Under the pieces are notes generated by a model. It saw only the letters and a list, made by a program, of their open reading frames with translations. It ran no database searches and was not told the DNA's origin. Position numbers and translations under genes: made by a program. 64,000 nucleotides of DNA from Streptomyces sp. NRRL F-525 (lineage in GTDB: Bacteria > Actinomycetota > Actinomycetes > Streptomycetales > Streptomycetaceae), in contig NZ_JNXE01000039.1 in assembly GCF_000716605.1 (NCBI RefSeq), positions 38,661 to 102,660 on the forward strand. The letters run 5' to 3'. Within the stretch, counting starts at the first letter, position 1, and the number at the start of each line of letters is the position of its first letter. Positions 43,225 to 52,018 of this stretch are shown here, in pieces.

Positions 43225-44745
43225 TCAACTCCCGCTCGGTGCCGCCTCCTTGGCCGTCTCCCCCGCCACACGCCCCGCCGCCCGCCCCGGCAACGCGAAC
43301 ATCAGCAGGAAGATCGCGCCCATCACCGCGGCCACCCAACCCAGCGCGTTCTGGAAGGCGTTGACGAACGCGGGACCCACCTCGGCCGGGGTCAGCCGGT
43401 CCCCGATCGAGCCGAAGAAGACCACCGACACCAACCCCAGCCCCAGCGCGTTGCCCATCTGCTGAACGGTGTTGATGAGCCCGGACGCCGAACCCGCGTG
43501 CTCGCGCGGCACCTCGGAGAGGATCGTGTCGGTCAGCGGGGCGAAGATCAGACCCATACCGGCGCCCATCACGACCAGCGGGAGCGCCATCTGCCAGGAG
43601 GCGATGGCCAGTTGGTACCGGTTCGCCTCCCAGAGGTAGAGCAGTACGCCCACGACCATCACCAGCGCGCCGGTCTGGAGCACATTGCGTCCGCCGAGCC
43701 GCGGCACCAGCTTCTGCACGGACATCCCGGCCGCCACCGAGACCGCGATCGAGAACGGCACGCCGGTCAGCCCGGCCCGCAGCGGGCTCCAGCCCAGCCC
43801 GATCTGCATGTACAGCGTCCACACCAGGAAGAAGATGCCGAGCCCGATGCCGAAGACCGTCTGTACGGCGATACCGGCCGCGAAGCTCTTCACCTCGAAC
43901 AACGACAGCTCGACGAGCGGCGAACCGTCCCGCGCCGCCTTCCGGCGCTCGTACGCCACCAGCGCGGAGAAGACCCCGATCGAGCCGGACATCGACACGA
44001 ACCCCCAGGCGGGCCAGCCCAGTTCGTCGCCCCGGGTGAGCGGATAGAGCAGCATCAGCAGGCCGAGGGTGACCAGGGCGACGCCGACGAGGTCCAGCTT
44101 CAGCGCGCGCGGCGCCTTGGACTCCGTGATGAAACGGCTGCCGAGGATCAGGCCCGCGATACCGACGGGCAGGTTGATCAGAAAGATCGGGCGCCACTCA
44201 AGACCGAACAGATTCCACTCGGTGAGCAGCGCGCCGAGCAGCGGACCGGAGACGGCCCCGAGCCCGACGATCGCGCCGAACAGCCCGAACACCTTGCCCC
44301 GTTCGTGCGCCGGGAAGGTCGCGTGCACGATCGACAGCACCTGCGGCACCATCATCGCCGCCATCCCGCCCTGGAGGATGCGCGAGGCGACCAGCATCTC
44401 CGGGTTCGCGGCGAAGCCGCACAGCGCCGAGGCGAGCGTGAAGCCGCCGATGCCGACGAGGAACAGCCGCTTGCGGCCGTGGATGTCACCCAGCCGCCCG
44501 CCGGTGATCAGCCCGGCGGCGAAGGCGAGCGCGTAACCGGCCGTAATCCACTGGATCTGGCTGAAGGAGGCGCCCGCGTCCCGCTGGATCGACGGGATCG
44601 CGACATTGACGATCGTGACGTCGACGAGGTCCATGAAGGCCGCGGTCATCACGATCGCGAGGGCGAACCAGCGACGCCGGTCACCCGTACGTGCGGGGTC
44701 CGCCAAGTCCGTCGGGCTGTCGACAAGCGTTTCGGTGGAGGTCAT
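43225..44745 (-). CDS. DHA2-family (EmrB/QacA) drug:proton antiporter
   Basis: A 506-residue efflux transporter with 14 predicted membrane segments. Diagnostic elements are DLVDVTIVNVAIPSIQRD in helix 1, GRLGDIHGRKRLFLVG (MFS motif A) and a gly-rich helix 5 (GLGAVSGPLLGALL). It is divergent from a WYL regulator with a 102-bp gap, so that regulator may control it. The exported compound is unknown. Confidence 0.92.
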   Translation of the reverse strand: MTSTETLVDSPTDLADPARTGDRRRWFALAIVMTAAFMDLVDVTIVNVAIPSIQRDAGASFSQIQWITAGYALAFAAGLITGGRLGDIHGRKRLFLVGIGGFTLASALCGFAANPEMLVASRILQGGMAAMMVPQVLSIVHATFPAHERGKVFGLFGAIVGLGAVSGPLLGALLTEWNLFGLEWRPIFLINLPVGIAGLILGSRFITESKAPRALKLDLVGVALVTLGLLMLLYPLTRGDELGWPAWGFVSMSGSIGVFSALVAYERRKAARDGSPLVELSLFEVKSFAAGIAVQTVFGIGLGIFFLVWTLYMQIGLGWSPLRAGLTGVPFSIAVSVAAGMSVQKLVPRLGGRNVLQTGALVMVVGVLLYLWEANRYQLAIASWQMALPLVVMGAGMGLIFAPLTDTILSEVPREHAGSASGLINTVQQMGNALGLGLVSVVFFGSIGDRLTPAEVGPAFVNAFQNALGWVAAVMGAIFLLMFALPGRAAGRVAGETAKEAAPSGS

Positions 44746-44807
44746 GGCTTGAAGCTATGGCCCCATTAGGTCAGATCGTGTCCTAGTTCTACGGCATCCT
44801 CGAACTC

Positions 44808-44847
44808 ATGACGACGACGGAGAACCCATGACGACGACGGGGAACTC
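44808..44847 (+). repeat. Two 20-bp tandem repeats bearing ATG codons
   Basis: Units at 44808-44827 and 44828-44847 start ATGACGACGACGG and differ at two or three bases. Together with the true start at 44848 they give three ATGs at 20-bp spacing, each in a different frame. Confidence 0.8.
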
Positions 44848-45828
44848 ATGACCACCGACACCCCGGCCCGGCTCCTCCAACTCCTCTCGCTCCTCCAGAC
44901 GCCCCGCGAGTGGCCCGGCGGCGAGCTGGCCGACCGGCTCGGGGTCTCCCGCCGCACGGTCCGCCGGGACATCGACCGGCTCCGCGAACTCGGCTACCCC
45001 GTGCAGGCGACGCTCGGCTCCGACGGCGGCTACCGGCTCGTCGCGGGCAAGGCGATGCCCCCGCTGGTACTGGACGACGAGGAGGCGGTGGCGATCGCGG
45101 TCGGCCTGCGCGCGGGCGCCGGGCACGCGCTGGAGGGCGTGGACGAGGCCTCCGTACGGGCGCTGGCGAAGCTGGAACAGGTACTGCCCTCGCGGCTGCG
45201 GCACCGGGTCGCCACCCTCCAGGCCGCCACGACCCCGCTGACCAGCGGCGACGGCGCGAGCATCGCCCCCGAGACGCTGACCGTCATCGCCTCGACGATC
45301 GCCGGCAAGGAACGGCTGCGCTTCGCCTACCGCACCAAGGACGGCACCGGGTCCCGTCGCCGGACGGAGCCGTACCGCCTCGTCTCGACCGGCCGCCGCT
45401 GGTATCTCGTCGCCTACGACCTCGACCGCGAGGACTGGCGGACGTTCCGGGTCGACCGGGTGAGCCGGCCCTTCGCCACCGGGGCCCGGTTCACCCCGCG
45501 CGAGCTGCCGACCGGAAGCGCGGCGGAGTATCTGCGGCAGTCGATGCACCAGCGTCAGGAGACCTACGAGTACGCCGTCACCTTCGCCGCCCCCGCCGAG
45601 GTCGTCGCGGCCCGCATCCCGGCCTGGCTCGGCGCCCCGGAACCGCTCGGCGAGCACAGCTGCCGCCTGCGCGCCACGACCGGCGACGCGGTGGACTGGC
45701 TGGCCGTACGGCTGGCCGTGCTGGGATGCGAGTTCACGGTGCACGAGCCGGATGAACTGGTGCGATGCGTAAGGGAGTTGGGGGAACGGTTGAGCCGGGC
45801 GGGGAGTGCGGGCGAGGCGCGGGTGTGA
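44848..45828 (+). CDS. WYL-domain (YafY-type) transcriptional regulator
   Basis: A 326-residue regulator. An N-terminal HTH_11 (LLQLLSLLQTPREWPGGELA, then RRTVRRDIDRLRELGYPV) is followed by a WYL sensor domain (RFAYRTKDGTGSRRRTEPYR, GRRWYLVAYDLDREDWRTFR with the W-Y-L core). A WCX extension closes the protein. Family members bind nucleotides, nucleic acids or small ligands. It is divergent from the DHA2 pump. Tandem ATG repeats precede the start. Confidence 0.92.
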   Translation: MTTDTPARLLQLLSLLQTPREWPGGELADRLGVSRRTVRRDIDRLRELGYPVQATLGSDGGYRLVAGKAMPPLVLDDEEAVAIAVGLRAGAGHALEGVDEASVRALAKLEQVLPSRLRHRVATLQAATTPLTSGDGASIAPETLTVIASTIAGKERLRFAYRTKDGTGSRRRTEPYRLVSTGRRWYLVAYDLDREDWRTFRVDRVSRPFATGARFTPRELPTGSAAEYLRQSMHQRQETYEYAVTFAAPAEVVAARIPAWLGAPEPLGEHSCRLRATTGDAVDWLAVRLAVLGCEFTVHEPDELVRCVRELGERLSRAGSAGEARV

Positions 45829-45872
45829 GCCTCGGTGGGTGCGCAGGCGTGAGCCTCGGAGGGCGCGTGGGC
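45825..45872 (+). repeat. 24-bp tandem repeat across the WYL stop codon
   Basis: Two 24-bp units, each beginning GTGAGCCTCGG, at 45825-45848 and 45849-45872 with four mismatches. The first contains the TGA stop (45826-45828). The array lies between two convergent genes. Confidence 0.75.
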
Positions 45873-45877
45873 GTAGC

Positions 45878-46645
45878 TCACACCGTGCCCCGGCCCGCCC
45901 CCAACTCCCCCCAGGGAAAGTCCCGCAGCGCCCGCAGATTCCGCAGCGCCAGCTCCACCGGCCCCGCCACCGCACTCGCCCCGGCACTCGCGCCCCCGTG
46001 CGTCTCCCCCGACGCCCACCCCTCAACAGCCGTGCGTACGGCGGCACTTGCCACGGCGGCGGCGAAGCGCAGCTCGGGGGACGGCACGGACGGAGCCGGG
46101 TCGGCGTCGGAGCCGTCGCCCTCGGGAAGGCGTTCCACGGTGAGGCGTTGCGCGAGGATCTCGCCCAGGGTGCGTTCCGAAGCCTGGTAGACCTCCGCCC
46201 AGACCCGGCGCAGGGCGGGGCTGGATTCGGCCATGGCGATCAACGTGCGGACCCAGGTCCAGGAGTTGACGGAGACGCCCACCCCGGGGGTCAGCGTGTA
46301 GCGGACCCCGTGTTCCAGGGCCTCCGGCACCGACAGTGCGGCCGGGGCCGCGCGGACCGCCTCCACCCAGCGCTGGGCGCCGGCCGCGTAGAGCGGGGCG
46401 ACGGCCTCTTCCTTGGTGGCGAAGTAGCGGTAGAACGTGCGGGGGGCGATGCCCGCGCTCTGGGCGATGTCCTCGGCGCGGGTGGCCCGCAGCCCGTGTC
46501 TCACGAAGAGTCCGGCGGCGGCCCGGGCGATCTCCATCCGGGTCTCGGCCTTGCGCCGCTCGGTCAGCGAGAGCGGTGCGGAGGGGGCAGAGGGGCCGGA
46601 GGGGGAAGTAGGGCCGGAATCCGGTGCCGGGGTGGGGCTGCTCAC
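45878..46645 (-). CDS. TetR-family transcriptional regulator
   Basis: A 255-residue repressor. After a Ser/Pro-rich N-terminus of 25 residues comes the HTH (RMEIARAAAGLFVRHGLRAT and AEDIAQSAGIAPRTFYRYFA). The C-terminal ligand domain is typical of the MftR/ActII-type group. It is convergent with the WYL gene. No partner gene is evident upstream, where the next 400 bp are non-coding. Confidence 0.9.
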   Translation of the reverse strand: MSSPTPAPDSGPTSPSGPSAPSAPLSLTERRKAETRMEIARAAAGLFVRHGLRATRAEDIAQSAGIAPRTFYRYFATKEEAVAPLYAAGAQRWVEAVRAAPAALSVPEALEHGVRYTLTPGVGVSVNSWTWVRTLIAMAESSPALRRVWAEVYQASERTLGEILAQRLTVERLPEGDGSDADPAPSVPSPELRFAAAVASAAVRTAVEGWASGETHGGASAGASAVAGPVELALRNLRALRDFPWGELGAGRGTV

Positions 46646-47042
46646 ACCGGCAGGCTATGCCGCTGTGGCACAATCTGCCATTCGGCGGGCCACCCCGGAG
46701 TTCAGGTACGGGGTGCCCCGCCGTCCCAGTGTGCCGACACCCCGCGCGTCCCGCGGACGAGAAGAACCGGGCCCCGGCGCCTGGGGGGACAGGCGCCGAA
46801 GCCCGGTTCGGGAGAGTCCCGGCGCCGGGGGGGGGTGGTGCGTCGGGACTTGGCTCAGCGGATCTCGGGGCGTGGCCCCGGACCCGAACTCCTGGGCCCT
46901 GAAGTCTTGTTCCCAGGGCCCAGCAGGTTGAAGCGGCGTTACACAGCCATGTTCGCGCGGCCTCCCGCCACCCCGCGTACGCGGTCCGGCGCGCACCTCG
47001 TGCGTACGCGCCCCCGCGTCCACCGGGCCGGAGTCCGGAGGC
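46646..47042. other. Intergenic region between tetR and hrdD-like genes
   Basis: Nearly 400 bp with no recognisable gene. It holds a strong hairpin (46765-46808) that probably terminates the hrdD-like transcript. The remainder should include the tetR promoter. Confidence 0.6.
46765..46808 (-). terminator. Two-tier hairpin downstream of hrdD-like gene
   Basis: Outer arms AACCGGGC (46765-46772) and GCCCGGTT (46801-46808). Inner arms GGCGCCTG (46776-46783) and CAGGCGCC (46790-46797). Confidence 0.7.
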
Positions 47043-48041
47043 TCAGGCCGCCGCGTCGAAGCCGGTCTGGCTGGCCAGCTTCTTCAGTTCCAGCAGTGCG
47101 TGCTTCTCGATCTGGCGGATGCGCTCGCGCGTCAGGCCGTGCTCCTTGCCGACCTCGGTGAGCGTGCGCTCCCGGCCGTCCTCCATGCCGTACCGCATCT
47201 TGATGATGGAGGCCGTGCGCTGGTCGAGGCGGCCGATCAGGTCGTCCAGTTCCTCGCTGCGCAGCAGGGTCATGACGGACTGCTCGGGCGAGACCGCCGA
47301 CGTGTCCTCCAGGAGGTCACCGAACTGCGTGTCTCCGTCGTCGTCCACCGACATGTTCAGCGACACCGGGTCGCGGGCCCAGTCCAGGACGTTCGTCACG
47401 CGCTCCGGGGTGGTGTCCAACTCGGCCGCGATCTCCGTGTGTTCGGGCTCCCGCCCGTTCTTCCGGTTGAACTCGCGCTGCACCCGGCGGATCCGGCCCA
47501 GCTCCTCCACGAGGTGGACGGGCAGGCGGATGGTCCGGGACTGGTCGGCGATGGAGCGGGTGATGGCCTGGCGGATCCACCAGGTCGCGTACGTCGAGAA
47601 CTTGAAGCCCTTGCGGTAGTCGAACTTCTCGACCGCGCGCACCAGCCCCGCGTTGCCCTCCTGGATCAGGTCCAGCAGGGGCAGGCCGCTACGGGGGTAA
47701 CGGCGGGCCACGGCCACGACCAGGCGGAGGTTGGAACGGATGAAGACGTCCTTGGCACGCTCCCCTTCGGCGACCAGGGCCTCCAGCTCGGCGCGGGAGG
47801 CGTCCGCCTGGGACTTCTCCTCGCCGTCGAGGACCTGGCGCGCGAACACGCCCGCTTCGATGGTCTGCGAAAGCTCGACTTCCTTGGCGGCGTCGAGCAG
47901 CGGTGTGCGCGCGATTTCGTCGAGATACATGCCGACCAGGTCGCGGTCGGCGATCTCGCCGCCATGGGCGCGAACACTGCGCGCCACGCCGGAGGTCTCG
48001 CCGGAGGCGGACTTACGACGGGCGACGGCACGGGTTGCCAT
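47043..48041 (-). CDS. hrdD: Group 2 RNA polymerase sigma factor, HrdD-like
   Basis: A 332-residue sigma-70-type factor lacking a long region 1.1, the length of Streptomyces HrdD. Region 1.2/2 has DLVGMYLDEIARTPLL and the core-binding block RLVVAVARRYPRSGLPLLDL with FDYRKGFKFSTYATWWIRQA. Region 4 ends TLTEVGKEHGLTRERIRQIE. The start MATRAVARRKSASGET closely resembles HrdD. On the minus strand GGGAAT (48159-48164) and a GTC-type element about 15-16 bp downstream hint at an ECF-dependent promoter; weak evidence. Confidence 0.92.
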   Translation of the reverse strand: MATRAVARRKSASGETSGVARSVRAHGGEIADRDLVGMYLDEIARTPLLDAAKEVELSQTIEAGVFARQVLDGEEKSQADASRAELEALVAEGERAKDVFIRSNLRLVVAVARRYPRSGLPLLDLIQEGNAGLVRAVEKFDYRKGFKFSTYATWWIRQAITRSIADQSRTIRLPVHLVEELGRIRRVQREFNRKNGREPEHTEIAAELDTTPERVTNVLDWARDPVSLNMSVDDDGDTQFGDLLEDTSAVSPEQSVMTLLRSEELDDLIGRLDQRTASIIKMRYGMEDGRERTLTEVGKEHGLTRERIRQIEKHALLELKKLASQTGFDAAA

Positions 48042-48223
48042 GCGTGCTCCCTTGCGATGGTGGGTCAGCAGGTGTTCGTCAGGTTCTTTCTTCGATGCCC
48101 TGGCACTCTTCTCGTGTGCCCTGCATCTGATGGAAACAACGACTGGAATCCGGACAGAATTCCCAACCCGCTCCCCTATTTTTCTGATCTTGCAGTACCC
48201 TGTCCGGCCACAAGGGGGTAACG

Positions 48224-48754
48224 ATGCCGTCGGAACATACAGAGGTGCAGGTCAGGCCAGGAGTCGAGAGTGACCTCGACGCCCTCACGGACATCTACAA
48301 CCACTACGTACGCGAGACCCCGATCACCTTCGACACCGTCCCCTTCGCGCCGGAGGAGCGCCGCCCCTGGCTGCTCTCCCACCCTGAAGACGGGCCATAC
48401 CGCCTGAAGGTTGCCGTCGACGGGACCTTCCAAGGAAACTCACAGCGAATCCTCGGCTACGCCACATCCAGCCCTTACCGGGCGAAGCCCGCCTATTCGA
48501 CCTCGGTCGAGGTCACCATCTACCTCGCCCCCGACGCGGGCGGCCGAGGCATCGGCACGCTGCTCTACAAGGCCCTGTTCGAGTCCCTGGCGGACGAGGA
48601 CGTGCACCGGGCGTACGCGGGCATCGCCCAGCCCAACGAAGCGTCCACGCGGCTGCATGAACGCTTCGGGTTCCGGTACGTCGGCACCTACGGGGAGGTG
48701 GGCCGCAAGTTCGGCCGCTACTGGGATGTCGCCTGGTACGAGAAGGAGCTGTAA
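48224..48754 (+). CDS. Phosphinothricin-type N-acetyltransferase (GNAT)
   Basis: A 176-residue acetyltransferase of the PAT/Bar/MddA group. IYNHYVRETPITFDTVPFAP is the conserved N-terminal lead. ASSPYRAKPAYSTSVEVTIY and GGRGIGTLLYKAL form the acetyl-CoA site. Family members acetylate phosphinothricin, methionine sulfoximine or related amino acids, so detoxification is plausible. It is divergent from hrdD and convergent with the dioxygenase gene. Confidence 0.88.
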   Translation: MPSEHTEVQVRPGVESDLDALTDIYNHYVRETPITFDTVPFAPEERRPWLLSHPEDGPYRLKVAVDGTFQGNSQRILGYATSSPYRAKPAYSTSVEVTIYLAPDAGGRGIGTLLYKALFESLADEDVHRAYAGIAQPNEASTRLHERFGFRYVGTYGEVGRKFGRYWDVAWYEKEL

Positions 48755-48759
48755 AGGCT

Positions 48760-49563
48760 TCAGCCGAACTGCACCGACCGCTTCGCCATCCCCATCCAGA
48801 ACCCGTCGATCACGGACGGGTTCACCGACTCCCGCGCGTCCAGCTCACCGGCCGCCTCCGCCGCGCCCATGGCGACGAACAGCGGGGCGAAGTGCTCGGT
48901 GCGCGGATGGGCGTAGCGCCCGGCCGGTGCCTTGTGGAGGAAGTCCAGCAGGCCGTCCCAGTCGCGGGACTCCAGCGCCCGCCTGCCCCAGTCGTCGAAC
49001 TCGGAGGACCAGGTGGGCACGCCCCCGCCGGTGTGGCGCAGGGCGGCGAGGTTGTGGGTGAAGAAGCCGGAGCCGACGATCAGGACGCCCTCGTCGCGCA
49101 GCGGGGCGAGCTTGCGGCCGATGTCCATCAGCTTCGCCGGGTCGAGGGTCGGCATCGACACCTGGAGGACCGGGATGTCGGCGGCCGGGAACATCTCGAC
49201 GAGCGGGACGTACGCCCCGTGGTCGAGGCCGCGGTCCGGGACGTCCTGGACCGGGATGCCCGGGGCGCGCAGCAACTTCCGTACGGACTCGGCGAGTTCG
49301 GGGGCGCCCGGGGCGTCGTAGCGGACCTGGTAGTAGTGCTCGGGGAAGCCCCAGAAGTCGTAGACCAGGGGGACCGGGTCGACCGCGCCGAGGGCGAGCG
49401 GGGCCTCCTCCCAGTGGGCGGAGACCATGAGGATCGCCTTGGGGCGGGGGAGGTCGGCGGACCAGGCGGCGAGTTCGCCGGGCCAGATCGGGTCGTCCGC
49501 GAGGGGCGGGGCGCCGTGGCTGAGATAGAGGGCGGGCATGCGCTCCGGTGCGGCGGTGGACAT
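48760..49563 (-). CDS. Class III extradiol dioxygenase (DODA/LigB family)
   Basis: A 267-residue non-haem metal dioxygenase. The active-site histidines lie in LYLSHGAPPLADDP, ILMVSAHWEE and GLDHGAYVPLVEMFP, with HNLAALRHTGGG near residue 170. This is the 4,5-DOPA-extradiol-dioxygenase-like type also found in E. coli YgiD. GGGGAG upstream selects the ATG at 49563 over a GTG at 49572. It is divergent from a MarR regulator, its likely repressor. The natural substrate, a catechol, is unknown. Confidence 0.9.
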   Translation of the reverse strand: MSTAAPERMPALYLSHGAPPLADDPIWPGELAAWSADLPRPKAILMVSAHWEEAPLALGAVDPVPLVYDFWGFPEHYYQVRYDAPGAPELAESVRKLLRAPGIPVQDVPDRGLDHGAYVPLVEMFPAADIPVLQVSMPTLDPAKLMDIGRKLAPLRDEGVLIVGSGFFTHNLAALRHTGGGVPTWSSEFDDWGRRALESRDWDGLLDFLHKAPAGRYAHPRTEHFAPLFVAMGAAEAAGELDARESVNPSVIDGFWMGMAKRSVQFG

Positions 49564-49606
49564 GACGGTCACTCCCCAGGTTCGGACTGTGTGCTCGACT
49601 GGATGC

Positions 49607-49618
49607 TTGAACTCTCAA
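49607..49618. promoter_or_regulatory. Possible MarR operator
   Basis: TTGA-ACTC-TCAA in the 123-bp gap between dioxygenase and marR starts. A short inverted repeat only; low specificity. Confidence 0.35.
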
Positions 49619-49686
49619 ACTTCCTCCGTCAGAGCTTACGCCCCGTTTGTTTAACCTTCAAGGAGAGCTCTCGTACAGTGGAGTGC

Positions 49687-50214
49687 ATGAACACGGCACC
49701 CGCACCCGCTGACGAGACGGCACCCTCCGACGAACCCCGCTGGCTCACCGCCGAGGAGCAGCGCGTCTGGCGTTTCTACATGCACGCCAGCACCCTCCTG
49801 GAGGACCATCTGGACCGCCAGCTCCAGCGCGACGCGGGCATGCCGCACATCTACTACGGCCTGCTCGTGCAGCTCGCCGAGGCCCCGCGCCGCCGGCTGC
49901 GGATGACCGAGCTGGCCATGAACGCGAAGATCACCCGCTCCCGCCTCTCGCACGCGATCGCGCGCCTGGAGAAGAACGGGTGGGTGCGCCGCGAGGACTG
50001 CCCCTCCGACAAGCGCGGCCAGTTCGCGGTGCTGACCGACGAGGGCTACGGCGTGCTCAGCCGGACCGCGCCGGGCCATGTGACCGCCGTACGGCAGGCG
50101 CTGTTCGAGCGGCTCACCCCGGAACAGCAGAAGTCCCTCGGCGAGATCATGGAGATCGTCGCCGAGGGACTTCAGCCGAACGAAGCGGGCGCGGATCTGC
50201 CCTGGCTCCGCTGA
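49687..50214 (+). CDS. MarR-family transcriptional regulator
   Basis: A 175-residue regulator. The winged helix includes RLRMTELAMNAKITRSRLSH and the wing RLEKNGWVRREDCPSDKRGQ. One cysteine in the wing could sense oxidants or quinones, but this is conjecture. It is divergent from the dioxygenase gene, the usual arrangement for catechol- or quinone-responsive MarR proteins. Confidence 0.92.
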   Translation: MNTAPAPADETAPSDEPRWLTAEEQRVWRFYMHASTLLEDHLDRQLQRDAGMPHIYYGLLVQLAEAPRRRLRMTELAMNAKITRSRLSHAIARLEKNGWVRREDCPSDKRGQFAVLTDEGYGVLSRTAPGHVTAVRQALFERLTPEQQKSLGEIMEIVAEGLQPNEAGADLPWLR

Positions 50215-50259
50215 GCCGCTCAACTCAACGGAGAACCAGGGCAGTTCCTGGGAGTCGTA

Positions 50260-50286
50260 CCTACGGGGCGTCCCCTTCCCCGTAGG
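50260..50286. terminator. Hairpin between marR and DHA2 genes
   Basis: CCTACGGGG (50260-50268) and CCCCGTAGG (50278-50286) are perfect arms with a 9-nt loop, between convergent genes. Confidence 0.8.
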
Positions 50287-50325
50287 CACGGATGGTGCGA
50301 AGGGGGTACGACCGGCCGGGCGTCG

Positions 50326-51888
50326 TCAGTGGGCGACGACCGGGATCTTGAACTCGTCCTCGACGTCGTCACCGGAGGCGACCGGGTCGGAACCCTGCTT
50401 GCCCGCGTTGACGAGGACCGAGACGATGACCGCGGCCGTCACCAGCATGCCGACGGCGAACCAGATGGCGTTGGTGTAGCCGTGCACCTGGCCCTGCAGC
50501 GCGACGAGCTGCTGCTGGGTCTTGGAGGCGCCCGCACCGGCGATGTGGTCCTTGATGTACGCGGTCGTCGCGGACGCGGCGATCGTGTTCAGCAGGGCCG
50601 TACCGATCGCGCCGCCCACCTGCTGCGAGGTGTTGACCATCGCGGAGGCGACACCCGCGTCCCGGGGCTCGACGCCCAGGGTGGCCAGGGACATGGCCGG
50701 CATGAACGCCGTACCCATGCCGAGACCGAGCAGCAGCATCGCGGGCAGGATGATCGAGGCGTACGACGAGCCGATCTCCAGCTGCGTCATCAGGAGCATG
50801 CCGACCGCGGCGACCAGGAAGCCGGGGCCCATCAGCAGACGGGCCGGCAGGCGGGTCATCAGCCGGGTGCCGATCTGGGTCGAGCCGACCATCATGCCGA
50901 CGATCATCGGCATGAAGGCGAAGCCGGTCTTGATGGGCGAGAAGCCCTTCACGACCTGCAGGTAGTAGGTGAGGAAGAGGAACGTGCCGAACATCGCGAT
51001 GATGGCGATGCCGAGCGAGAGGTAGATACCGCCGCGGTTGCGGTCGGTGATCACGCGCAGGGGCAGCAGCGGGGCCTTGACCCTGGACTCGACGATGACG
51101 AACGAGACCAGCAGGACCGCCGACGCGATGAACAGCGCGATGGTGGAGGAGTCGCCCCAGCCGTTCGACTCGGCGCGGGTGAAGCCGTAGACCAGGGACA
51201 CCAGGCCGAGGGTCGACAGGAGCACGCCGGGGATGTCGAGCGGGTTGCGGTTGCGGCCGCCGGCCGGCTCGCGGATGACGAAGTACGCGCCGAGCGCGGC
51301 GACGATCGCGAACGGGATGTTCACGAAGAACGTCCAGCGCCAGTCCAGGTACTCGGTCAGCACACCGCCGAGGATGAAGCCGACGGCGCCGCCGCCACCG
51401 GCGATCGCGCCGTAGATGCCGAACGCCTTGGCGCGCTCCTTGGCGTCGGTGAACATCACGGCGAGCAGGGAGAGCGCGGCGGGCGCGAGCAGGGCACCGA
51501 ACGCGCCCTGGAGGGCACGGGCGCCGAACATCATCGCGCCGGTGGTGGCGACACCGCCGAGCGCGGACGCGGCGGCGAAGCCGGTCAGACCGACGACGAA
51601 GGCGCGCTTGCGGCCCCAGAGGTCGGCTATGCGGCCGCCGAAGAGGAGGAGTCCACCGAAGGCGAGGGCGTAGGCCGTGACGACCCACTGCCGGTTGCCG
51701 TCGGAGATGCCCAGGTCGGTCTGGGCGGACGGGAGGGCGATGTTCACGATGGTCGCGTCCAGCACGACCATCAGCTGGGCCAGCGCGATGAACGCGAGCG
51801 CCTTCCAGCGGTTGGAATGGGCTTCGTGCTCGGCGGCCTCGGAGGCCTTGTCGAGAGCGCCTGGGGCGCTTCGAGCAGTTTCAGACAT
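50326..51888 (-). CDS. DHA2-family (EmrB/QacA) drug:proton antiporter
   Basis: A 520-residue 14-segment efflux pump. MFS/DHA2 hallmarks are MVVLDATIVNIALPSAQTDL, GGRIADLWGRKRAFVVG and GAIAGGGGAVGFILGG. The ATG at 51888 (MSETARSAPGAL) is preferred to one at 51900. It follows a tetR gene on the same strand after 130 bp, and both may be co-transcribed from the promoter guarded by paired operators. The substrate is unknown. Confidence 0.92.
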   Translation of the reverse strand: MSETARSAPGALDKASEAAEHEAHSNRWKALAFIALAQLMVVLDATIVNIALPSAQTDLGISDGNRQWVVTAYALAFGGLLLFGGRIADLWGRKRAFVVGLTGFAAASALGGVATTGAMMFGARALQGAFGALLAPAALSLLAVMFTDAKERAKAFGIYGAIAGGGGAVGFILGGVLTEYLDWRWTFFVNIPFAIVAALGAYFVIREPAGGRNRNPLDIPGVLLSTLGLVSLVYGFTRAESNGWGDSSTIALFIASAVLLVSFVIVESRVKAPLLPLRVITDRNRGGIYLSLGIAIIAMFGTFLFLTYYLQVVKGFSPIKTGFAFMPMIVGMMVGSTQIGTRLMTRLPARLLMGPGFLVAAVGMLLMTQLEIGSSYASIILPAMLLLGLGMGTAFMPAMSLATLGVEPRDAGVASAMVNTSQQVGGAIGTALLNTIAASATTAYIKDHIAGAGASKTQQQLVALQGQVHGYTNAIWFAVGMLVTAAVIVSVLVNAGKQGSDPVASGDDVEDEFKIPVVAH

Positions 51889-52018
51889 GGTGGTACCCAC
51901 TTCGGGACTTCGTGACGGAAAAAGGTGTCTTCGGGGACGGCTTGTCGCCGGTTCGTCGGCGCCTGCCGGGAAGCTTGGTATCGGAGTTGGGACTGAGGTG
52001 AAGCGCTGAACTAATCGG

